Source of the DNA: Pseudomonadota bacterium
Lineage (GTDB): Bacteria > Pseudomonadota > Alphaproteobacteria > Reyranellales > Reyranellaceae
Direction: 5' to 3'
Length of the DNA: 45,344 bases
NCBI GenBank assembly: GCA_018240695.1
Contig: JAFEFH010000009.1
Span: 1 to 45,344, forward strand
In this document: positions 6,836 to 17,975 of the stretch, piece after piece
Position numbering within the stretch: the first letter of the stretch is position 1
Layout of the letters: every line of letters starts with the position of its first letter
Position numbers and translations under genes: made by a program
The notes under the pieces: generated by a model
What the model was told of the DNA's origin: nothing
The model's database searches: none
Seen by the model: the letters and a program-made list of their open reading frames with translations, nothing else

Positions 6836-9268
6836 TCAGTGGGCGGGCGGCGAGAGGTTGATCGTGCCGACGGCGCCGCGCAGCGCGCGGGCCCGTGTGC
6901 TCGGGATCTCGAGATAGTTGAGGCTCTGCCACTGCTCGACGTAGCTGTGGGCGTAGGGCGACAGCAGATTGCCCGACTGGCCGAGCGGCGTCGCGAAGCG
7001 GCTGTTGTCGAGGTCGCTGAAGTCGTAGACACCGCGGAACGTGACGCCATGCACCGCTTCGAACGGCGCGCGGCCGCGGAAGGACGGTTCGGCACGGTTC
7101 AGCGTGTTGGCACCGCCGTCGGACGGGAATCGCACCGAGGCGATGTCGCGCAGCAACGGAATGCCGTCGAACAGGGGATGGCGATAGGCGGCGAGGTGGG
7201 CGCGGCCCCACTGCCAGGTCTCGATCTGCGAGCCCTGCTCGCGGGCAATGCCGTCGAGCGCACGCTCGAGCGCGGCGGCGATGATGTCGTCGCAGCTCTC
7301 GGTGGCCTTGGTTGTGCGGTCGTCGCACCATTCCGGCCGGTCCTTCAGGATGCGCAGGATGAGCGGCACGTTTGAGCCGCGCATGTCGCTGTAGAGATCG
7401 GCGCCGACTTCGTCCTCGAGCAGGCCGCGCTGCAACTCCATCATCCACGCCGAATAGATCAACGGCTCGGGGCGGCTGGCCAGCATGAAGCGGTTCCAGC
7501 GGCCCATCATCTCGTAGACTTTTGTGGCGCGGGCGTTGCGCGGGGCGGCCTTGAGCAGGACGGGCAGGCTTTCGGCGGCGTCGGGCGACAGGTTGTCGGC
7601 CTGGATGGCGATCATGCCGTAGACGGGATGGCGCTCGACCTCACGCAGCAGCGCGTTGGCGCGGCGCTGGCGGTAGGGCGCCGCCCAGTCGCGGCTGATG
7701 AAGTAGCGGTAGTCGTCCGGCACCAGCCTGGCATTGGCGTTGACGATGATGCCGCTCGCCGGATCGTAGAGCCGCGGCAGCTCGTCGAACGGCACGAAGC
7801 CCGCCCAGTCGTATTCGCCGGTCCAGCCGGGCTGGGGCATGGAGCCGTCGCCCTTGCGCCGCATCGGCACGCGCGCCGGCGCCGTCAGGCCGATGTTCCC
7901 GGCGGTGTCGGCGTAGACGATGTTCTGCATCGGCGAGACCACCTTGCGGCCGGCGGCGAGGAATTCCTGCCAGTTCTGCGCCATGCCGAGCCGGATCAGC
8001 CCTTCCATGGTCGTGTCGCCGCTGTCGAGCGCGGTCGCCTGCAAGGCGAGCACGTGGCCCGACGGCAGCAGCTTGTCGTCGTGGTGGACGAAGTCGTCGA
8101 TCACCACGCCGTGCCGCGTCTCGCGCACGCGCATCTGGACGGGATCGCCCCAGGCGACGTCGATCGTCTCGTCGTAGGTGTTGAACGGACGCGCACCGTC
8201 GGGCGTCAGGTAACGGTTGGGATCGGTCGGATCGACGCGCTCGAGGAAGAGGTCCTGGCTGTCGAGGTTGGTCGTGGTGAAGCCCCAGCCGATCGAGGCG
8301 TTGTGCCCCAGCACGATCGCCGGCACGCCGGGCGCCGAGGCGCCGCGGATGTCGAAGCCCGGGCCGATGAGATGTGCCAAGTACCAGATGCCGGGAAAGT
8401 TGAGGCCGAGATGCGGGTCGTTGGCGAGCAGGGGCTTGCCCGACACGGAGTGGGCGCCCGACAGGACCCATTCGTTCGAAGCCTCGCGCTTGCGCGTGGC
8501 GTCGTTGTCGGTGTCGCGATAGAGCCGCTTGAGGTCGGTGCCGTTCAGTGCCTGGTTGACGAGGGTGAGGGTGGCGTCGCGGCTCTCGCCCGGCGCCTCG
8601 ATCAGGAACTTGACGCCGTCCTCGCCGACCTTGCGCATCAGCTCGAGCCGCAGCAGCTCGGCGCGCCAGTTGCCGTCGAGCGTCAGCGCCATCAGCTTGG
8701 TCCAGACCAGCGAGTCGGCGGGGCGCCACGGATCGGGGCGATAACGTCCGCCCGACAGCAGCTTCACAAGAGTGAGCTCGAGGCCGAACTGCTGCTCGGG
8801 ATCGGCCAGCCAAGCGTTCACGCCGGCGGCATAGGCTTCGAGGATCGAGCGCGTGGCGGGCGACAGGGCGCCGACGCTGTCGCTCGCGTGACGATAGACG
8901 CCGAGGCCGCGCATGGTGCGGTCCGAGTTGACCACGCCGTTGCCCACCAGCATCGGCGGCACGATCTCGGACAGCCGTCCCTGGCCGACGCGGCGCATCA
9001 ACTCCATCTGCCAGAAGCGGTCCTGGGCATGCACGAAGCCCAACCCATACGCGGCGTCCTCAATCGAGCCCGCGATGATGTGCGGGATGGCGTTGCGGTC
9101 GCGCACGATCTCGACCGGCGCCTTCAGTCCCTTCACCGCGAACTGGCCGGCATAGGGCGGCAGTGCGCCGCGCACCTCGAAATAGGTGCCGGCGAGGAAG
9201 ATCAGAATCGCGAGCACCGTGCCGGCGAGCAGCTTCGCCAGCGCGATGCCGAGGCGAGCGATCAACAT
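6836..9268 (-). CDS. Penicillin acylase family (Ntn hydrolase, S45) protein
   Basis: An 810-residue precursor of the penicillin amidase/aculeacin-acylase family. These precursors self-cleave to expose an N-terminal serine. The predicted nucleophile is S264 in EASNEWVLSG; the following GKPLLANDPHL and FPGIWYLAHL are standard for the beta-subunit start. I start the gene at the ATG at 9268 because it opens with a signal or anchor helix (MLIARLGIALAKLLAGTVLAILIFLAG, residues 1-27), so the enzyme is exported or membrane-anchored. The open frame extends further upstream only inside the CaiB gene. Natural substrates of such enzymes include N-acyl-homoserine lactones and acylated peptides; the substrate here is unknown. 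Confidence 0.92.
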   Translation of the reverse strand: MLIARLGIALAKLLAGTVLAILIFLAGTYFEVRGALPPYAGQFAVKGLKAPVEIVRDRNAIPHIIAGSIEDAAYGLGFVHAQDRFWQMELMRRVGQGRLSEIVPPMLVGNGVVNSDRTMRGLGVYRHASDSVGALSPATRSILEAYAAGVNAWLADPEQQFGLELTLVKLLSGGRYRPDPWRPADSLVWTKLMALTLDGNWRAELLRLELMRKVGEDGVKFLIEAPGESRDATLTLVNQALNGTDLKRLYRDTDNDATRKREASNEWVLSGAHSVSGKPLLANDPHLGLNFPGIWYLAHLIGPGFDIRGASAPGVPAIVLGHNASIGWGFTTTNLDSQDLFLERVDPTDPNRYLTPDGARPFNTYDETIDVAWGDPVQMRVRETRHGVVIDDFVHHDDKLLPSGHVLALQATALDSGDTTMEGLIRLGMAQNWQEFLAAGRKVVSPMQNIVYADTAGNIGLTAPARVPMRRKGDGSMPQPGWTGEYDWAGFVPFDELPRLYDPASGIIVNANARLVPDDYRYFISRDWAAPYRQRRANALLREVERHPVYGMIAIQADNLSPDAAESLPVLLKAAPRNARATKVYEMMGRWNRFMLASRPEPLIYSAWMMELQRGLLEDEVGADLYSDMRGSNVPLILRILKDRPEWCDDRTTKATESCDDIIAAALERALDGIAREQGSQIETWQWGRAHLAAYRHPLFDGIPLLRDIASVRFPSDGGANTLNRAEPSFRGRAPFEAVHGVTFRGVYDFSDLDNSRFATPLGQSGNLLSPYAHSYVEQWQSLNYLEIPSTRARALRGAVGTINLSPPAH

Positions 9269-9288
9269 AGGCAGGGCGCCCGCACCCG

Positions 9289-10449
9289 TTAGCCGCCGAG
9301 GAAGGAGAGGATGCCGGCGCGGTCGGCGTCGAGGTCGGGCGCCGCCTTGCGTGTCGTGGGATCGTCGAAGGCCGACATCTTGAGCGGATTGCCGGCCAGC
9401 GTGAGCGTGCCGCCGCTGCCGTCGGGCACCGAGACCAGCATGTTGCGCGCCGCGACCTGCGGGTGCTGGATCGCCTGGGCGATGTTGTTGATCGGGCCGC
9501 AGGGCACGCCGCCCTTGGACACGACGCCGATCCAGTGCTCGGTCGTGTTGGTCTTCAGCACGGCCTCGATTTCCTGCTTCAGCTTCTTCTGGCTCTTCTG
9601 GCGCAGCGCGTTCGACTTGTAGTCGGGATTGGCCGCCATCTCCTTGAGGCCGAGCGCGTCGCACATCTTGATGAACAGGCTGTCGTTGCCCGCGGCGATG
9701 ATCATCGATCCGTCGGACGTGGCGAACGCCTCGAACGGCGTGATGGTCGGATGGCGCGCACCGAGCGGGCCGGGAATTTCCTTCTCGACCGTGTAGCGCA
9801 TGATCGCGTTCTCCAGCAGCGCGAGCTGGCAGTCGAACATGGCGATGTCGACCTTGGTCGACTCACCGGTCTTGAGGCGATGGACGAGGGCGGCGTTCAC
9901 CGCGACGGCGGTATAGAGGCCCGCGCCGATGTCGCCGATCGACATGCCGACGCGGCTCGGCGGCTGGCCCTCGTTGCCGGTGATGCTCATGATACCGCCT
10001 TGACCCTGCATGACCATGTCGTAGGCGGGGTCCTTGGAGTTCGGGCCGGTGTGCCCGAAGCCGGAGGCCGAGGCGTAGATCAGCTTGGGGAACTTGGCGT
10101 GCAGCGTCTCCCAGCCGAAGCCCAGCTTCTCCATCGTGCCGGGGCGGAAGTTCTCGACGACGACGTCGGCCTTGGCGAGCAGCTTCTCGAAGATCTTCTT
10201 GTGCTCGTCGTTCTTGAGGTCGAGGGCGATGCTTTCCTTGCCGCGATTGACCGACGCGAAATAGGTCGACTTGCCGTTGATGAACGGGCCATAGGCGCGG
10301 GCGTCGTCGCCACCCTTGGGCGGCTCGACCTTGATCACTCGGGCGCCCATTTCGGCCATCAAAAGAGTGCAGTAGGGGCCGGCCAGGATACGCGAGAGGT
10401 CGACGACGAGGATGCCCTCCAGGGGGCCGCGAGCTTTGGTCTGGGTCAT
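9289..10449 (-). CDS. CaiB/BaiF family CoA-transferase
   Basis: A 386-residue class III CoA-transferase. The N-terminal block LEGILVVDLSRILAGPYCT and the ARVIKVEPPKGGDDAR segment define the family. The catalytic aspartate that forms the acyl-enzyme intermediate is predicted at D144 in KDPAYDMVMQG, and GFGHTGPN precedes it. The enzyme moves CoA between carboxylic acids in the cytoplasm; succinyl-CoA or another acyl-CoA is the usual donor, and the acceptor is unknown. The start codon overlaps the stop of the DMT transporter gene by ATGA, and the penicillin-acylase gene begins 20 bases after its stop. The three probably form one transcript. Confidence 0.93.
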   Translation of the reverse strand: MTQTKARGPLEGILVVDLSRILAGPYCTLLMAEMGARVIKVEPPKGGDDARAYGPFINGKSTYFASVNRGKESIALDLKNDEHKKIFEKLLAKADVVVENFRPGTMEKLGFGWETLHAKFPKLIYASASGFGHTGPNSKDPAYDMVMQGQGGIMSITGNEGQPPSRVGMSIGDIGAGLYTAVAVNAALVHRLKTGESTKVDIAMFDCQLALLENAIMRYTVEKEIPGPLGARHPTITPFEAFATSDGSMIIAAGNDSLFIKMCDALGLKEMAANPDYKSNALRQKSQKKLKQEIEAVLKTNTTEHWIGVVSKGGVPCGPINNIAQAIQHPQVAARNMLVSVPDGSGGTLTLAGNPLKMSAFDDPTTRKAAPDLDADRAGILSFLGG

Positions 10450-11333
10450 GTTGGTTCTTTACCAGAGGCAAGCCGTGAATCCAGCCAGACGTTGACCGCT
10501 GCGGCACCGATGACCACGGCGCCACCGAGCAGGGTGAGGTTGGAAGGACGCTCGCCGTCGAAGACCCAAACCCACACCGGGCCCAGCACCAGCTCCAGCA
10601 GCCCCAGCAGGGCGGCACGGCCGGCGGGAATGTGCTTCAGGCTCGCCATGTAGAGGAGCAGGCCGAGCGCGAGCTGGCCCGGGCCCAGCGCCAACAGCCA
10701 GAGAAGCTGCACGGGCGTGGCATTGCCGGGCTCGGCGAAGGGCACGGCGACGAGGGCCGAAAGGAGCCCCGCCAGCGCGATGGCCGGCTGCATGCCGACG
10801 TCGCGGCGGTGGCGCACGATCACGTAGTTCGAGCTCATGCAGAGCACGACGATGGCGGCCACCGCCATGCCGCCCAGCGCACCCGCCTGGACCGAACTCA
10901 CCACGCTCAGCATCAGGCCGGCCGCGGCGGCGATCATGGCCAGTATCGTATGGCGATGCAGCGGCTCGCGGAGGAAGGCGCGGGCCAGAAGGGCCGTGAT
11001 GAACGGCGTGGCGCCGAACACGATCAGGACATTGGCAACCGGCGCCATGCCCAGCGCCAGGATGAAGGAGATGAAGCTGCCGGCCAGGACAAGCGCGCTC
11101 AGCAGCAACGAGATGCCCGCGTCGCGGATGTCGCCCAGCACCTGGCGATGCCGCAGGATGAGAAGGGGCGAAATCGTGGCGATCAACAGGACGGAGCGCC
11201 AGAACGACACATCCCATGCGGGAAGGTCGATGCGGCGGACGATGACTCCGGCAGTGCTGAACAGCATGGCGGCGCCGACGGCATAGACGGCGCCGAGGGC
11301 GGCGGAACTCCCGCCACGAGTCTGCGTTTTCAT
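10446..11333 (-). CDS. DMT superfamily (EamA) permease
   Basis: A 295-residue drug/metabolite transporter with ten predicted membrane segments arranged as two EamA repeats (GAVYAVGAAMLFSTAGVIVRR at the first helix, GPGQLALGLLLYMASLKHIP in the second repeat). The ATG at 11333 (MKTQTRGG) is preferred; an in-frame ATG three codons upstream is an alternative. Such proteins export or import small amino acids, sugars or metabolites across the inner membrane. Its stop overlaps the CaiB start, so the pair may handle a related organic acid, but that is inference. Divergent from the first YheT-like gene with only 30 bases between starts. Confidence 0.9.
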   Translation of the reverse strand: MKTQTRGGSSAALGAVYAVGAAMLFSTAGVIVRRIDLPAWDVSFWRSVLLIATISPLLILRHRQVLGDIRDAGISLLLSALVLAGSFISFILALGMAPVANVLIVFGATPFITALLARAFLREPLHRHTILAMIAAAAGLMLSVVSSVQAGALGGMAVAAIVVLCMSSNYVIVRHRRDVGMQPAIALAGLLSALVAVPFAEPGNATPVQLLWLLALGPGQLALGLLLYMASLKHIPAGRAALLGLLELVLGPVWVWVFDGERPSNLTLLGGAVVIGAAAVNVWLDSRLASGKEPT

Positions 11334-11363
11334 GTCGATCACTTGCGTGAATACGGATTAGTC

Positions 11364-12371
11364 GTGCCGCCGTCCATCGATTCCCTCGAACTGCCGCCGT
11401 TCCGGCCCCGCTTCCCCTGGTGGGGCGCCGACCTGCAGACCATCGCGATCCTGCTGAACAGCAAGGTCGCCAGTTTCTCGCCGCACACCAGCGAACGCGT
11501 GTGCTTCCCGATGGCGGACCGTACCGGCGATATCCTGCTCGGTATGTTCGACCGCCCCGCCGAGCCGGTCGAGGGCCGGCCGCTGGCGATCCTGATCCAC
11601 GGACTCACGGGCAGCGAGGACAGCTCCTACATCCTGAAGGCCGCCCGGCATCTGCTCGACCGCGGTTATCCGGTGCTGCGCCTCAACGTACGGGGCGCCG
11701 GTCCGTCGCGGGCCTATTGCACGGAAGTCTACCATGTCGGCCGCACCGCCGATTTCCGCCGCGTGCTGAGCCAGATCCCCGAGGAGCTGACGCGCAACGG
11801 CATGGTGGCCGTGGGCTACTCGCTGGGTGGCGCGATGCTGCTCAAATATCTCGGCGAGGAAGGTGCCTTCTCGCCGCTGCTCGCGGCGGCCTCCATCTGC
11901 GCGCCGATCGATCTCCTCGGTACGTGCAAGCACATGCTGCGGCCGCGCAACTGGGTCTATCACCGCTACATGCTTCGCTGCATCAAGGCCGAGGCGACCG
12001 GCACCGGCGCGCGACTTTCCGAAGAAGAACGCACCATCGTGCGCGGCGCGCGCAGCGTCTGGGAATACGACGACCGGTTCATCTCGCCGCGCTACGGCTT
12101 CATGGGTGCTGCGGACTATTACGAGCTCTGCGCGCCGCGCAACTTCATGCCGGAAATACGGGTGCCCACGATGGTGCTGGCGGCGTGCGATGATCCCTGG
12201 ATTCCGGTGGATCACTACCGGTCGTTCAAGTGGTCGGACAATCCCTGGCTCCTGCCGGTGATGCCGGGTACGGGCGGCCATGTCGGCTTCCATGGCGACG
12301 CCAGTCATCAGTCGTGGTGCGATGTCGCGCTGGAGAAATTCCTCGATCGGACTGCTAGCATGGCGGCGTGA
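11364..12371 (+). CDS. YheT-like alpha/beta hydrolase, copy 1
   Basis: A 335-residue alpha/beta hydrolase of the YheT/EMB8 (UPF0017, AB-hydrolase 4) family. The N-terminal family block PPFRPRFPWWGADLQT lies at residues 11-26. LIHGLTGSEDS forms the oxyanion region and the nucleophile is S153 in GYSLGG. The aspartate is in ACDDPWIP and the histidine in GGHVGFHG. GTG at 11364 is the likely start because the copy-2 gene begins at the same place in the alignment; TTG 11343 is possible. The substrate of the family is not well defined, with esterase or lipid acyl-hydrolase activity suspected. The stop overlaps the GTG of copy 2 by GTGA. Confidence 0.88.
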   Translation: MPPSIDSLELPPFRPRFPWWGADLQTIAILLNSKVASFSPHTSERVCFPMADRTGDILLGMFDRPAEPVEGRPLAILIHGLTGSEDSSYILKAARHLLDRGYPVLRLNVRGAGPSRAYCTEVYHVGRTADFRRVLSQIPEELTRNGMVAVGYSLGGAMLLKYLGEEGAFSPLLAAASICAPIDLLGTCKHMLRPRNWVYHRYMLRCIKAEATGTGARLSEEERTIVRGARSVWEYDDRFISPRYGFMGAADYYELCAPRNFMPEIRVPTMVLAACDDPWIPVDHYRSFKWSDNPWLLPVMPGTGGHVGFHGDASHQSWCDVALEKFLDRTASMAA

Positions 12372-13341
12372 TCGCCGATCTTCCGCCTTTCCGTCCGCGC
12401 TTTCCCTGGTGGGGCGGCGATCTACAGACCCTGGCCAACCGTCTCAGCCCACCGCACGTCGATCTCGCGCCGCACACCAGCGAGCGGCTGTTCCTGCCGA
12501 TGAAGGACGGCAGCGGCGATGTGTTGCTCGCGATGCTCGACCGGCCGACTCGTCCGGAGAGAGGCCGTCCGCTCGTCATCCTGATCCACGGACTGACCGG
12601 CGCGGAAGACAGCCTCTATCTCCTCAGCCAATCGCGCCTGCTGCTCGAACGCGGCTTCATCGTCCTGCGTCTCAATCTGCGGGGCGCCGGCCCGTCGCGC
12701 GCGACTTGCGCGGACCAGTACTATGCCGGCCGCAGCCAAGACTTCCGTGCCGCGCTGACTCTGCTGCCCGGCGAGCTAACGCAATCGGGTGTCGCCGTCG
12801 TGGGCTATTCGCTGGGCGCGGCGATGTTGCTGAAGTATCTCGGCGAGGAAGGCGCCGCCGCGCCGCTGGTGGCCGCTGCAAGCATCTCCGCGCCGATCGA
12901 TCTGTCGGCGACGTCGCGATCGATGCTGCGCCGCCGCAACGCCATCTATCACCGGCATCTCCTCGGTCAGATGAAGGAGGAGGCAACGGGCGCCGGTGCC
13001 GTGCTGACGCCCGCCGAGCGCGGAGCGATCCTGCGGTGCCGGACCATCTGGGAATACGACGAGGTCTTCATCGCACCGCGCTACGGCTTCGCCGGCGCGG
13101 ACGACTATTACGAGCGCTGCAAGCCCGTGCGCTTCATGCCGAGCATCCGCGTGCCGACCCTATTGCTGGCGGCGCGCGACGATCCGTGGATCCCGGGTGC
13201 GCTGTACGAGGCCTATGACTGGAAGGCGAACGCGGCGCTCATCCCGTTGCTCACCGACGCGGGAGGCCATGTCGGCTTCCATGGCGCCGACGATCGCCAG
13301 CCGTGGAGCGATCGCGCCGTCCTGCGATTCCTGGAAGGACG

Positions 13342-13345
<4 letters not shown>
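12368..13345 (+). CDS. YheT-like alpha/beta hydrolase, copy 2
   Basis: A 325-residue paralogue of the preceding gene with the same architecture: PPFRPRFPWWGGDLQT at residues 6-21, LIHGLTGAEDS, nucleophile S148 in GYSLGAAM, aspartate in ARDDPWIP and histidine in GGHVGFHG. Long stretches such as RLNLRGAGPSRA and PRYGFAGADDYYE match copy 1, so this is a tandem duplication that has since diverged. It starts with GTG inside the copy-1 stop codon. The last codon, TAG at 13343-13345, overlaps the stop of the convergent Nudix gene in the palindrome CTAG. Confidence 0.9.
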
Positions 13346-14876
<1,531 letters not shown>

Positions 14877-14897
14877 CTATCCTCGGGAGGAGACGCA

Positions 14898-15716
14898 ATG
14901 TCCCAGCAGGAAAAGGTCGAGAATCACTACGCCGGCCGCTCACTGGTCGAGGCTGTCCTGGCCGCCGTGGACGCTGCCGGGCTGCCCAAGACCGGCCTCA
15001 AGAGCACCGACCTGGCGCCGCTCGACCAGTTCCATGCCCGAGGCCTTGCCGCGACCAGGGATCTGGCTGCCCTTGCGGGTATCGATGCCAGTACACGGGT
15101 GCTCGATGTCGGCTCCGGCATCGGCGGTCCGGCGCGCCATCTTGCCGAGAGCACGGGATGCCACGTGGTTGGGGTCGATCTGACGGCCGAGTATTGCCGT
15201 CTCGCGACCGTGCTCAGCCAGCGCACGACCGTGGCCGACAAAGTGAGCTTCCAGCCGGCCAACGCGCTCGACCTGCCGTTTAAGAATGGATCGTTCGATG
15301 TCGCCTGGACGCAGCATGTCGCCATGAACATCGGAGACCGCCCGAAGCTCTACGGCGAGATGTTCCGCGTGTTGAAGTCCGGCGGTCGCATCGCGTTCTA
15401 CGACGCCGTGGCGATCGACGGGCAGACGCCGACCTTTCCGGTGCCGTGGGCGCGCGACGCCTCCACGAGCTTCCTGTGGACGGCGGAAGCCACACGCGCC
15501 GTGCTGGAAAAGACCGGATTCCGGATCCGCGCGTGGCGCGACGTATCGGAGGAGGGCAGGCAGTCCTTCGCCGCGCGCGCCGGCGCGTCCGGTCCGCCGC
15601 CGCTCGGCCTGCATCTTCTGATGGGACCGGACTTCAAGACGATGGCCGCGAACTTCGGCCGCAACGTGATCGAAGGGCGGGTCGGCCTGCTCATGGCGGT
15701 AGGCGAAAAGGCCTGA
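14898..15716 (+). CDS. SAM-dependent class I methyltransferase
   Basis: A 272-residue Rossmann-fold methyltransferase. SAM motif I is VLDVGSGIGG at residues 68-77, the acidic motif after beta-2 is VVGVDLT, and motif III/IV is the PFKNGSFDVAWTQHVAMN region. The layout resembles the methyltransferase-11/25 group that includes small-molecule N- and C-methyltransferases such as sarcosine/dimethylglycine and gamma-tocopherol enzymes; the methyl acceptor is unknown. A strong ribosome-binding site, GGGAGGAG, lies at 14885-14892 just before the ATG. The acyl-CoA dehydrogenase gene begins 21 bases downstream and may be read through from here, but a shared role is not evident. Confidence 0.9.
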   Translation: MSQQEKVENHYAGRSLVEAVLAAVDAAGLPKTGLKSTDLAPLDQFHARGLAATRDLAALAGIDASTRVLDVGSGIGGPARHLAESTGCHVVGVDLTAEYCRLATVLSQRTTVADKVSFQPANALDLPFKNGSFDVAWTQHVAMNIGDRPKLYGEMFRVLKSGGRIAFYDAVAIDGQTPTFPVPWARDASTSFLWTAEATRAVLEKTGFRIRAWRDVSEEGRQSFAARAGASGPPPLGLHLLMGPDFKTMAANFGRNVIEGRVGLLMAVGEKA

Positions 15717-15737
15717 TCTCTCTATGATCCGGCCGGC

Positions 15738-16877
15738 ATGGATTTCACGCTTACAGAAGACCAGCAGGCATTCCGCGATACGGCGCGACAGTTCGCCACC
15801 GACCGGATGCTGCCCGAGGCGGCGCGGTGGGATGCGGAGAAGATTTTCCCCGAAGACGTGCTGCGCGAGGCCGCGGCGCTGGGCTTTGGTGGCATCTATG
15901 TGCGCGACGATGTCGGCGGCAGCGGTCTGTCGAGGTTCGACGCCGCGCTGATCATGGAGGAGCTGGCCGCGGCGTGTCCGAGCACGGCGGCCTATATCTC
16001 GATCCACAACATGGCCGCGTGGATGATCGACGGCTTCGGCGACGACGATCAGCGGCGGCGCTTCCTGCCCAAGCTCTGCTCGATGGAGCATTTCGCCAGC
16101 TACTGCCTGACCGAGCCGGGGGCGGGCTCCGATGCCGCGGCGCTGGGCACGCGCGCCGAGCTGCAGGGCGACCACTATGTCGTGAACGGGACCAAGGCCT
16201 TCATCTCGGGTGGCGGCCGCAGCGACATCTACGTCGTGATGCTGCGCACCGGCGGCCCGGGCGCCGGCGGCGTGTCGACGCTCGTGGTCGAGAAGGGCAC
16301 GCCTGGCCTGTCGTTCGGCAAGCAGGAGCAGAAGCTCGGCTGGAACAGCCAGCCGACGGCGGCGGTGATCTTCGACAACTGCAAGGTGCCGGTCGCCAAC
16401 CGGCTGGGACCCGAAGGCCACGGTTTCAAGATCGCGATGATGGGGCTCGACGGCGGGCGCATCAACATCGGCGCCTGTTCGCTGGGCGGCGCGCGCGTCT
16501 GTCTCGAGACGGCGTCGCGCTATGTCGTCGAGCGCAAGCAGTTCGGCAAGCCGATCGCCGACTTCCAGGCCACGCAGTTCAAGCTCGCCGACATGGCGAC
16601 CGAACTCGATGCGGCGCGGCTGATGATCTGGCGTGCCGCATCGCTGCTCGACGCGAAGTCGCCCGAGGCGACGCAGGCCGCGGCGATGGCCAAGCGGTAC
16701 TCGACGGATGCGGGCTTCAATATCGTGAACGACGCGCTGCAATTGCATGGCGGATACGGTTACTTGAAGGACTTCCCCATCGAGCGCTATCTGCGCGACC
16801 TGCGGGTGCACCAGATCCTGGAAGGCACCAACGAGATCATGCGCGTGATCATTTCACGCCGGCTACTGATGGGATGA
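15738..16877 (+). CDS. Isobutyryl-CoA dehydrogenase-like acyl-CoA dehydrogenase
   Basis: A 379-residue FAD-dependent acyl-CoA dehydrogenase. The flavin-binding block [11 protein letters not shown] is at 122-132, and the catalytic base is E362 in [11 protein letters not shown], the position used by short/branched-chain enzymes including ACAD8. [14 protein letters not shown] at 338-351 is also typical. The neighbours make isobutyryl-CoA the best substrate guess: a 3-hydroxyisobutyryl-CoA hydrolase starts 8 bases downstream and 3-hydroxyisobutyrate dehydrogenase follows. Conversion of isobutyryl-CoA to methacrylyl-CoA would pass electrons to ETF. A 2-methylbutyryl-CoA or short-chain specificity is the alternative. 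Confidence 0.9.
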   Translation: MDFTLTEDQQAFRDTARQFATDRMLPEAARWDAEKIFPEDVLREAAALGFGGIYVRDDVGGSGLSRFDAALIMEELAAACPSTAAYISIHNMAAWMIDGFGDDDQRRRFLPKLCSMEHFASYCLTEPGAGSDAAALGTRAELQGDHYVVNGTKAFISGGGRSDIYVVMLRTGGPGAGGVSTLVVEKGTPGLSFGKQEQKLGWNSQPTAAVIFDNCKVPVANRLGPEGHGFKIAMMGLDGGRINIGACSLGGARVCLETASRYVVERKQFGKPIADFQATQFKLADMATELDAARLMIWRAASLLDAKSPEATQAAAMAKRYSTDAGFNIVNDALQLHGGYGYLKDFPIERYLRDLRVHQILEGTNEIMRVIISRRLLMG

Positions 16878-16885
16878 GTTGAGTT

Positions 16886-17953
16886 ATGTCCGACGCGGAA
16901 ATTCTGTTCGAAGTGAAGAACGGCCTCGGCGTGATGACGCTGAACCGGCCGAAGGTTCTGAATTCGCTCTCGTACAACATCATCCTCGAGATGGAACGGG
17001 TGATGCCGGAGTGGGAGAGGGATTCCAAGGTCAAGGCCGTTGTCCTGCGCGGCGCTGGCGAGAAGGCGTTCTGCGCCGGCGGCGACGTCGCGGGCCTCTA
17101 TCGTGAGATGCGCGACGATCCCAACGGCACGTTGCGCCGTGACTTCTTCCGTGACGAGTACATCGTCAACCGCCGTATCTATCGCTACGCCAAGCCGTGG
17201 ATCTCGCTGATCGACGGCATCGACATGGGCGGCGGCGTCGGCATGTCGGTGCACGGCTCGCATTCGGTCGCGAGCGAGAAGTTCCTGTTCGCCATGCCGG
17301 AGACCACGATCGGGCTCTTCCCCGATGTCGGCGGCGGCTACTTCCTGACGCGTCTGCCGGGTGCGCTGGGCACGTTCCTGGCGCTCACCAGCCATCGGCT
17401 GAAGGCGGCGGATGCGCTGTGGGCGGGCATCGTCGATGCCTTCGTGCCGTCGGCGAAGATCAACGACCTGGAAGCGGCCCTCGCGGCGGCCGATCTGTCC
17501 GGCCCGAACGCCAATGCCAAGGTCGACAAGGTGATCGCGCAATTCGCGCAGGACACCGACGCGCCGACTTTGCCGGCGATGATGCCCGACATCGACCGCT
17601 GCTTCTCCGCGGAGTCGCTGCCGGAGATCGTGGCCAAGCTGAAGAAGATGGGCGGCGAATGGGCCGACAAGCAGCTGGCGGCCCTGATGAAGCTGTCGCC
17701 GCTCTCGATGGCGATCACGCTGGAGCAGATGAAGCGCTGCGCCAACCGCTCTTTCGAGGATGCGATGACGATCGAGTACCGCATGTCGCAGCGCTGCATG
17801 CAGAAGGGCCACGACTTCTTCGAGGGCGTGCGCGCGCTGCTGATCGACAAGGACCAGAAGCCCAAGTTCAATCCGCCGACCATCGAAGGCGTGACGCAGG
17901 CGATGGTCGAGGAGCATTTCAGGCCGGTGTCGAACGACCTGTTCTTCGACTGA
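16886..17953 (+). CDS. 3-hydroxyisobutyryl-CoA hydrolase (HIBCH-like crotonase)
   Basis: A 355-residue crotonase-superfamily protein, about 90 residues longer than simple enoyl-CoA hydratases, as expected for HIBCH. The first oxyanion loop is KAFCAGGDVAGLY. The second is DGIDMGGGVGMSVHG. The segment FAMPETTIGLFPDVGGGYFL is the HIBCH signature containing the glutamate and aspartate of the active site. The extended C-terminus includes SPLSMAITLEQMKR and ends VSNDLFFD. It hydrolyses 3-hydroxyisobutyryl-CoA to free 3-hydroxyisobutyrate in valine degradation, which also lowers toxic methacrylyl-CoA. Position between the dehydrogenase genes supports the call. Confidence 0.92.
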   Translation: MSDAEILFEVKNGLGVMTLNRPKVLNSLSYNIILEMERVMPEWERDSKVKAVVLRGAGEKAFCAGGDVAGLYREMRDDPNGTLRRDFFRDEYIVNRRIYRYAKPWISLIDGIDMGGGVGMSVHGSHSVASEKFLFAMPETTIGLFPDVGGGYFLTRLPGALGTFLALTSHRLKAADALWAGIVDAFVPSAKINDLEAALAAADLSGPNANAKVDKVIAQFAQDTDAPTLPAMMPDIDRCFSAESLPEIVAKLKKMGGEWADKQLAALMKLSPLSMAITLEQMKRCANRSFEDAMTIEYRMSQRCMQKGHDFFEGVRALLIDKDQKPKFNPPTIEGVTQAMVEEHFRPVSNDLFFD

Positions 17954-17975
17954 ACAAGATCAAACGGAGGAAGCC

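Noticed and set aside
7628..9292. A 554-codon open frame on the plus strand
   Set aside because: Antisense to the penicillin-acylase gene, whose catalytic and family motifs are intact. The translation shows no recognisable fold.
9269..9664. A longer N-terminus for the penicillin-acylase protein (start at 9664)
   Set aside because: The extra part lies inside the CaiB gene in another frame, is Arg/Gly-rich, and would bury the signal or anchor helix that begins at the 9268 ATG.
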